Positions 56,581 to 64,000 of a stretch of 64,000 bases of DNA are shown here, piece by piece. Position numbers and translations under genes: made by a program. Position 1 is the first letter of the stretch. Every line of letters starts with the position of its first letter. Source of the DNA: Maratus speciosus (lineage: Eukaryota > Arthropoda > Arachnida > Araneae > Salticidae); NCBI GenBank assembly GCA_963932465.1, contig OZ010796.1, forward strand, positions 75,226,974-75,290,973. Direction: 5' to 3'. Below the pieces are notes generated by a model, which was not told the DNA's origin, made no database searches, and saw only the letters and a program-made list of their open reading frames with translations.

Positions 56581-56784
56581 TTAACCCCTTCGCAACAAGA
56601 GTTATTTAAAGAATTTTTAATCTCTTATCACCGATAATTCATAAAAGAAATTTTTGTCCAAATTAATTGCAGAAATTTTACGATTGAAAAAAAAAATTCT
56701 TTTCAAATTTGCTACTGTCAGTTATCAAGGATTCTGAGAACCATTCATATCACAAATACGTGAAACTCGTAGCAAAATGGTTAA
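56581..56784. mobile_element. TTAA MITE (piggyBac-like), decayed
   Basis: It starts TTAACCCCTTCGCAACAAGA and ends CTCGTAGCAAAATGGTTAA. Internal TCTTATCACC and AGAAATTTTTGTCC recall the MITE at 19094. The TIRs are about 60 percent matched. Confidence 0.6.
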
Positions 56785-57065
56785 TCTGTCATGCATGGCA
56801 ACCTCATAGGAATTTGTATTGAAAAGCTATACCCCACCTCCTCCCCCAGCGAACTATGCTTATGTTATATTTATTTCTCTAATAGCACGCCCGCCCGGCG
56901 TTAAACGGTCCATAACATTAATTATCTCAAATTTGTAGATATATGTAACCCGATTTTGTAAGAATTTATACTTTTAAACGAAAAGTTTCCAAACGAGTCT
57001 CGTATCGAGGCCCTCGCAATATTTTTTAAAACAGAATGTGTCGTTTGAAAGTAAAGTGTTCTTTG

Positions 57066-57475
57066 AGGCTCCTGTTCCTTAAGCCGAAGACACTCGCGAA
57101 GTAATGCTAAACCTATTGGAAGGTATTTGCTAAAATCTCGTTTGCATTTCGACATTTTTTGCATTGAATAGCTGAGGTCGATCTCTACATCGCCCTTTTT
57201 TTACTTTTTTGATTTTGGTTACAGATATTTTTTATAAAGTTAGTTTCACTTTCGAAACCGTTTTGGAAAATGAAAGTATCATCATAAAAAATATCTGCAA
57301 CCAAAATCGGAAAAGTAAAAAAGGGGCGTGTAGAGATTGACCTCAGCTATCCAATGCAAAAAAATTATTTAAAAATGTAGAAATGCAAACGAGATATTAG
57401 CAAATAACCTCCCCATACGTTTAGCATTACTTCGCGAGTGTCTTCGCCTGCAAGGACAGGAGCCTTAAGTGGGTT
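57066..57475. mobile_element. Long-TIR foldback MITE, AGGCTCCTGT ends
   Basis: The ends AGGCTCCTGTTCCTTAAGCC and AAGGACAGGAGCCT are inverted repeats continuing for most of the 410 bp (GACACTCGCGAAGTAATGCT on the left; AGCATTACTTCGCGAGTGTC on the right). The centre is near 57270. No target duplication is evident. This is the best-preserved member of the family seen at 15480 and 36242. Confidence 0.85.
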
Positions 57476-57589
57476 TTATATGCATTTGGAGAAAAAAAAA
57501 ACCTAATTCAGAATTTTAAAGTGTGCGGGATTTTTTTCCCTGTTCATTTAATACCGACCTGTTCGAAATATGGAAAAACGAAATGCTCA

Positions 57590-58290
57590 AAACTACATCT
57601 ATGTTCTTTAAGCTTTCTAACAGAGTAATCCTTTTTAACAAATATTAATATTAACCATTCAAAAAAATTAAAAAATGTCAAATTCGTGTATTTTATTCCC
57701 CGTCTTTCGAAGTTCGCATCCATTTAACTAACCGAAATACAGAAAATCGGTTACTACAAATTAAAGATCACGCTTTTCTTTTAAAACTTTGCAATCCGTT
57801 CAAAAAAAAATATCAATGTTAAACCTTCCAAAAAAATATATATATATTTCCCGATAGTCCTTTCTGTATTTATCGTAATTTCTGCAATCTTTAAAAATCG
57901 GAGGATCATATCTGCGTTCATTTAATCCTTTGAATTCCATAATCCGTTTCGAAAAGTACGAATATTAGCTGTTTAAAAAAAAAAAATCCACATCTGCGTT
58001 CATTTATTGCTCGAATGCAGCAATCTGGTTTGAAAAAGATTAATATCGGATAACCCGGATGTGATTATCAAAATTTGGCATCGGCTTCAGAAATCAAATT
58101 ACGAAAAATACCAGACCACGTCTACGTTTATTTTCCTTACAAATTCCACAATCCGTTTCTAAAAATATTACTATTATTACTTTGAAAAAAAAAAAACTTG
58201 TTTGCCAATGTTTTCTGCGATGTTTAAAAATTGGCATCATCTTCGGAAATCAAAATGGAAAAAAAAAAGACAAGTAAGAAAAATCATGCG
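57590..58290. repeat. Diverged tandem units, about 85-130 bp
   Basis: CATCTGCGTTCATTT and AATCCGTTTCGAAAA alternate at least five times (for example 57906, 57990, 58115) with A-runs between. The same pair of motifs recurs at 62190-62420. Confidence 0.55.
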
Positions 58291-59184
58291 TACAGCATAG
58301 ATTATGAAACATTTTCCAACACTTCCTGGGAGCTTTAACGAAACAGGGAAATAAGCTAAAAAAGATAACTAAGTAAACATTTAAAAATTTGATTTCAGTA
58401 GTTACCGCCCATAGCCAAATATGTATTCCAATTCTTTTGAACAGTCCTGTATTCTATCTGTATGTTGATATATATATACTATATAATGGGAAAATTTAGT
58501 TTAGAAAGAAAATGCATGACAGGTTGAACTTCATCTTTCAACAATTTATACTAATAGAGGGAAACATACTTGAATACTTTTGTACAGCCCTGTAGTTTAC
58601 CTAGTACCTTTATTACACGACACTATTTAGCTAAAATTTAATTAGAACTAAAACACGCTTAAAACTACTGAAATTACATTTCCAGAAATTATCACCCATA
58701 GAGGGCCATGTATCCAACTCTGCGTGGCCCTGTATATCATTTTATCTCTATTCTACAAATATTTCTTAGTACAATAAATTCAGTTCAGCGTAAAAATGCA
58801 CAACTCCTTTAAAACCCACCTTCAAGCAATTTATGCTCATACTCAGTAACCTTTACGAATTCATTTCTGTAGCTCTGTATATGAACTATAGCATTTATAC
58901 GCACTTTATAGTATGCATAAATATAGTGAACAAGTAGGTAAGTGTGATCAGAGATCGAACAGAGGGTTTCGTTTAATATTCCTTTCAAAACACTTTATCC
59001 TTTTGAAAAATCTCATTTCCACATTTCGCAGCCAGGAACACAATCTGTTCTAAACAAACCTCTATCCGAACGAAACTCCGTTTTATATACTATCCGTAGA
59101 TATATTAGTCGAGGGGATTGGGTCGATAGCACCCGAGATAAGTAGGCGCCCCTGGCGGTAAAAAGTGAAACTAAAATATGTAAG
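58291..59184. other. No gene seen
   Basis: Mixed AT-rich sequence. GGGTTTCGTTTAAT near 58967 and ACGAAACTCCGTTTTATATAC near 59081 may be terminal sequences of the element that carries the satellite below, but this is uncertain. Confidence 0.35.
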
Positions 59185-61600
59185 GCTATGGTGCATAATA
59201 TGAAAGAATGGTCAAAGTGGTGTCGGCAAAAGTTGGAAAAGTGCTCCCCGGTTGAAAAGGGCGGAGGTTAGAAAACTTGCTTAAAATGCACAAGTTAGAG
59301 CCGGAGGAGTAAATAATATAAGACTTTTTGGAAATTTTATGATTTGCCGTGTGGTCTGAGGTATCCAGCTATACGTATGCAAAAATTCAAGTCTCCAACT
59401 TAATTAGGGGCTATCTTAGAAAGAATTGCTTAAAATACATATGTGGTAGCTCAAAGGGTTAAACGTAAGACTTTTTCAAGATTTTATGATTTGTCGCCTG
59501 GGTTCAGGTGTTCTGCTATAAGTATGCAAAATTTCAAATCTCCAATTTAATAAGGGGCTCACTTAGAAAGAATTGCTTAAAATACGCACGTGGGTGCCCA
59601 AAGGGTTAAATGTACGATTTTTTCAAAATTTTATGATTGTTCGTATGATATGTGGTGTTCAGCTATAAGTATGCAAAATTTCACGCCTCCAACCTAAATA
59701 GGGACTCACTTAGAATGAATTGTTTAAAATACACATGTGGGAGTCCAAAGGGTTAAATGTACGATTTTTTCAAAATTTTATGATTTGTGGTTTGATATGA
59801 GGCGTTCAGCTATAAGTATGTAAAATTTCAGGCCTCCAACCTAATTAGGGCTCACTTAGAAAGAATTGCTTAAAATACACATGTGGGAGCCCAAAGGGTT
59901 AAATGTACGACTTTTCCAAACTTTTATGGTTTGTCATTTGATGTGAGGTGTTCATCTATAAGTATGCAAAATTTCACGCCTCCAACCCAATTAGGGCTCA
60001 CTTAGAAAGAATTGATTAAAATACACACGTGGGAGCCCAAAGGGTTAAATGTACGACTTTTCCAAACTTTTATGGTTTGTCATTTGATGTGAGGTTTTCA
60101 TCTATATGTATGCAAAATTTCACGCCTCCAACCTAATTAGGGCTCACTTAGAAAGAATTGCTTAAAATACACATGTGGGAGCCCAAAGGGTTAAATGTAC
60201 GACTTTTCCAAACTTTTATGGTTTGTCATTTGATGTGAGGTGTTCATCTATAAGTATGCAAAATTTCACGCCTCCAACCCAATTAGGGCTCACTTAGAAA
60301 GAATTGATTAAAATACACACGTGGGAGCCCAAAGGGTTAAATGTACGACTTTTTCAAAATTTTATGATTTGTCGTTTGATGTGAGGTGTTCAGCTATAAG
60401 TATGCCAAATTTCCCGCCTCCAACTTAATTAGGGACTCATTTAGAAAGAATTGCTTAAAATACACATGTGGGAGCCCAAAGGGTTAAATGTACGACTTTT
60501 CCAAACTTTTATGGTTTGTCATTTGATGTGAGGTGTTCATCTATAAGTATGCAAAATTTCACGCCTCCAACCCAATTAGGGCTCACTTAGAAAGAATTGA
60601 TTAAAATACACACGTGGGAGCCCAAAGGGTTAAATGTACGACTTTTTCAAAATTTTATGATTTGTCGTTTGATGTGAGGTGTTCAGCTATAAGTATGCCA
60701 AATTTCCCGCCTCCAACTTAATTAGGGACTCATTTAGAAAGAATTGCTTAAAATACACATGTGGGAGCCCAAAGGGTTAAATGTACGACTTTTCCAAACT
60801 TTTATGGTTTGTCATTTGATGTGAGGTTTTCATCTATATGTATGCAAAATTTCACGCCTCCAACCCAATTAGGGCTCACTTAGAAAGAATTGTTTAAATA
60901 CACATGTGGGAGCCCAAAGGGTTAAATGTACGACTTTTTCAAAATTTTATGATTTGTGGTTTGATGTGAGGTGTTCAGCTATAAGTATGTAAAATTTCAC
61001 GCCTCCAACATAATTAGGGCTCACTTAGAAAGAATTGTTTAAAATACACATGTGGGAGTCCAAAGGGTTAAATGTACGACTTTTTCAAAATTTTATAGTT
61101 TGTCGTTTGATGTGAGGTGTTCAGCTATAAGTATGCAAAATGTCACGCCTCCAACCTAATTATAGCTCACTTAGAAAGAATTGTTGAAAATACACATGTG
61201 GGAGCCCAAAGGGTTAAATGTACGACTTTTCCAAACTTTTATGGTTTGTCATTTGATGTGAGGTGTTCATCTATAAGTATGCAAAATTTCACGCCTCCAA
61301 CCCAATTAGGGCTCACTTAGAAAGAATTGATTAAAATACACACGTGGGAGCCCAAAGGGTTAAATGTACGACTTTTCCAAACTTTTATGGTTTGTCATTT
61401 GATGTGAGGTTTTCATCTATATGTATGCAAAATTTCACGCCTCCAACCCAATTAGGGCTCACTTAGAAAGAATTGTTTAAAATACACATGGGGAGCCCAA
61501 AGGGTTAAATGTACAACTTTTCCGAAATTTTATGATTTGTCGTTTGATGTGAGGTGTTCATCTATAAGTATGCAAAATTTCATGTCTCCAACATGTATAG
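59185..61600. repeat. 146-bp satellite array, about 16 units
   Basis: After a fragment related to the 20-kb array (59185-59265: GTGCATAATATGAAAGAATG, GTGTCGGCAAAAGTTGG), units of 145-147 bp follow. GGGTTAAA occurs at 59456, 59603, 59750, 59896, 60042, 60188, 60334, 60481, 60627, 60774, 60919, 61065, 61211, 61357 and 61502. Two unit types alternate irregularly: one with TTTTCCAAACTTTTATGG, one with TTTTTCAAAATTTTATGA. The array ends in a GACAGACAGAGGAGCGAGAC segment. The 60- to 67-codon frames are array translations. Confidence 0.95.
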
Positions 61601-61927
61601 TTTCTGAGAACGGGCTCTGTGACAGACAGAGGAGCGAGACGAATAGGGTTTCGTCAGGTGAACGAAACCCTAAAAAAGCTCATATAATAATTAAAAATGC
61701 ATTTCGAGCAATCACTACTAATATACAGTAATTCGGATATAATATAGTATCTGAAATCTTTTCAAATACACCGCAATTTCCCCATACCATTATAAACGGA
61801 ATTCTTTTGTGTGGCCCTCTAAATGAACAATAACTATTCTTTGCACCGCATATTCAACAGAATGAATATTTTAGTGGGCTTCATAAATGAATATCAATTT
61901 TACTATTTTTGAAAGAGTGTAACACCA
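61601..61927. other. Post-satellite segment
   Basis: GGGTTTCGTCAGGTGAACGA then AACCC forms a short hairpin at about 61647-61670. It may be the 3' end of the satellite-bearing element. Nothing else is recognised. Confidence 0.4.
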
Positions 61928-62165
61928 TTAAAAATCATTTGAAAAATTTTTTTCCCATTGTCCGTAATGTAACGAAAAACTTTTGACTGTCCCTGTAAAT
62001 GAACTAAACGTGCTAAAAACTTCATTTGCAATAGGGATCGTTCTATGGTAGAGGTCACTAACCTCTAAAATTTTCAGAACGATCCGAGTATATTTACGAG
62101 AGTTAGAGCGCGGACAGACGGACAGACAAACCGAAGTCATAAACACTTTTCAACTTTGTTGGAAA
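61928..62165 (-). repeat. Dispersed repeat, copy 2 (first at 2035-2445)
   Basis: On the minus strand the order is hairpin AACACTTTCCAACAAAGTTG, CGGTTTGTCTGTCCGTC, TAACTCTCGTAAATATACTC, then TTTACAGGGACAGTCAAAAG, matching 2035-2445 but without the MITE found there. Confidence 0.65.
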
Positions 62166-63533
62166 GTGTTAAAAAGAATAGAAAAAAAACATATCTACGT
62201 TCATTCTCCCTTTGAAAGCTGCAATCCGCTTTAAAAAATATTTTTATTAATCCTTTAAAAAAATATTTTCCGAAACTCACTCTCGTATATTTTTCTTTAT
62301 TTTTTTCCGAAGTATGTAACGTTTTTCACTCAGAATTTGGATCTAAATACGAAAAGACAAATCACGCACGCTTAACAAAAGTACATTCCAGCTTTCAAAA
62401 GAAGTCTTCCGTTTTAAACAATATTAACTTTTAATTTTTAAAACAAATTCGTTTCTGGAAGTCACTTCAGGATTTTTTTTTCCGTATTGCTTGCTTAAAT
62501 CGTGAATTCACATGTAGCTTTAGCTGTCGATCTGCAGCCCTTTTGCCACTAATATCAACATTTTAGCACGAAAATTAAACGGGGTTTGTAATCATTAGAT
62601 TTATAACTCATAAAAATTTCAAAACCTTTTGACAATCTTTTAATATCTAAAGGACACATTTTTTAAAAGTTTAAATGTATTCGACGGTAGTCAAAAAAAA
62701 AAAAAAAAAAAAAAAAAGAAACATAGAAGAACGCTTCTTGCAAGTCCTTTTTATTGGATTTTCGTTTAAAAATATAAAATCTGAACGATTTTATTTTAGG
62801 TAATATTTAAGGCTATTATTACGGTCCCGGACAACGCCGGGCGGGACAGCTACTATTTGTATGTTGTATGTTGCATTATGCGTCTTTGTACAGTTAGTTA
62901 AAAAAAAAAAAAAACTACATTTGTATCGACGAAAATAAAAAAAGCAATTCAAATGAAAAATAATTCTTCATCAAAATTTTATTAAAAATTAAAAGTTTGA
63001 AGTTTCTATATTGAAATAGTAAAAGGATCTTAAATTTTCATTACTAAAACATGAATTTACTCCATATTTTGAATATAGAGTAAAATTTAACTTTGAATAT
63101 CAAACTGGAAGCCATTTTTTTTTTCACTAAAGAATGCTTTTTAAATATAAAGATGTAACGTTACTTTTTCACACTGAATAATTCCGTGGCATTAATGTTA
63201 ATCACAACAAACATGTTGTGATTTTTATGCATTTTAATAATTTTTATATGTGATCTGTGAACTATGAGCTTTGACATTAATATTCGAAAAAATTATATTA
63301 CTATAAATACAGTCAAAATTGGTGTTTAAAAGCAATTATCAAGATATTCAAATTATGAAAGGTTGGTCGTCAGCTAGCGATTGATTAGAATCAAAGATGC
63401 ATCACATTTATATGAGGGGCACATTTCTTAATTATTTAAAACCTGATTAAAATTCGACAAAAGTTTAATTTTTTGTTTGCAAATGTGTCAGAGATATTTG
63501 GGATTATCATGCGTGTAAAATTTGAGAATACCC
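62166..63533. other. AT-rich sequence; partial repeat of 57.6-58.3 kb
   Basis: ATCTACGTTCATTCTCCC and GCAATCCGCTTTAAAAAAT near 62195 match the 57590 repeat. Long A-runs lie near 62695. No gene. Confidence 0.5.
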
Positions 63534-63671
63534 CGGAGGTCTGCACGGTTTTTTGTAAAAATTAAGTCGAGCGGTGCCTGATTTTACTTAAATTTGCAAG
63601 GGCCGGGACAAGATATCTTTCACTCGGGCCAGACCGGGCTACCTGGAAATTTCAATCCGTGCAGACCTCTA
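63534..63671. mobile_element. Short GAGGTCTGCACGG hAT-like MITE
   Basis: GAGGTCTGCACGG at the left and CCGTGCAGACCTC at the right are exact inverted repeats. Inside are GGGCCGGGACAAGA and CCTGGAAATTTCA, as in 9647-10554. At 138 bp it looks like an internal-deletion derivative. No target duplication is clear. Confidence 0.7.
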
Positions 63672-63849
63672 CCTGAAGTAAATTATTTTATGGCAAGATT
63701 TGATCAAACATTAATATTTACCTTTTAAATTAAAAATTTGTAAAGCAGAATCTAATTAAATTAGAAAAAGTGACGCAGATTCAAATAAACGACAACGTTA
63801 TATTCTAGATTTTTTTTTAAAGGCTGATTCGAATAAGTGGCGGTTTTCC

Positions 63850-63925
63850 GTACTTTTTCTTGTAGGGGACCCGCATTTTTGGTCTGCCCAGGGGCCCGTG
63901 AAACCTGTCACCGGCCCTGCCTAAA
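63850..63925. mobile_element. hAT-like right terminus fragment
   Basis: CAGGGGCCCGTGAAACCTGT then CACCGGCCCTG resembles a CAGGGC-type right end. The left partner is not found in the window. Confidence 0.35.
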
Positions 63926-64000
63926 CACCAAATTTCAAGTCGTTTGAATGATAAGTTTTTGAATTATAAACATTCAAAATTTAGTGCTTCTAATGTTAAC

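Noticed and set aside
1..64000. LTR retrotransposon or endogenous virus
   Set aside because: I found no pair of long direct repeats with TG...CA ends and no reverse transcriptase, integrase or capsid-like frame.

Overview
This window looks like non-genic DNA from a large, AT-rich eukaryotic genome. I see no complete protein-coding gene, no rRNA or canonical tRNA gene, no operon structure and no CRISPR array. The mix of short terminal-inverted-repeat transposons (hAT-like with 8-bp target duplications, TTAA-flanked piggyBac-like, TA-flanked pogo/Tigger-like), tRNA-derived SINE sequence, long foldback elements, intron-type splice sites and poly-G/poly-C runs fits an arthropod. A chelicerate such as a spider is my guess, from general impression only. 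A 200-N gap at 41919-42118 shows this is a draft scaffold.

Layout. 1-6.2 kb: a palindromic TTAA MITE, a dispersed repeat that recurs near 62 kb, a hAT-like element (2820-3478) and, 21 bp after it, a 2.2-kb foldback element (3500-5674) that itself holds a TTAA MITE. 6.2-17.7 kb: MITEs, a 908-bp hAT-like element (9647-10554), one exon-like segment (11750-11892, minus) and a CpG-rich promoter-like block (13080-13500). 17.7-19.6 kb: an element carrying a CpG-dense minisatellite. 20.4-21.6 kb: an inverted tandem array. 22.7-27.8 kb: two clear transposon nests, three and four insertion levels deep. 29.4-31.6 kb: a second CpG-rich block, a 30-bp perfect palindrome and poly-G-associated repeats. 31.8-34.9 kb: a 3.1-kb element filled with the same minisatellite in both orientations. 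35.3-38.9 kb: a second exon-like segment (minus), two elements of one hAT-like family and a promoter-like block. 39-47.7 kb: tandem repeats, two foldbacks, the gap, a second hairpin MITE and a minisatellite. 48.7-50.2 kb: the third CpG-dense minisatellite. 51-59 kb: AT-rich DNA with MITEs. 59.3-61.6 kb: a 146-bp satellite array. 61.9-64 kb: dispersed repeats and a small element.

How the parts relate. The clearest biology is layered transposition: the order of insertions can be read directly from nested TIRs and target-site duplications. Three unrelated-looking loci share one CpG-dense minisatellite, and two of them also share non-repetitive flanking sequence, so it seems to be an internal module of mobile elements. 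The satellite at 59-61 kb starts inside the same repeat family that forms the inverted array at 20-21 kb. Host gene content is at most a few isolated exon-like segments and promoter-like islands, all held at modest confidence.
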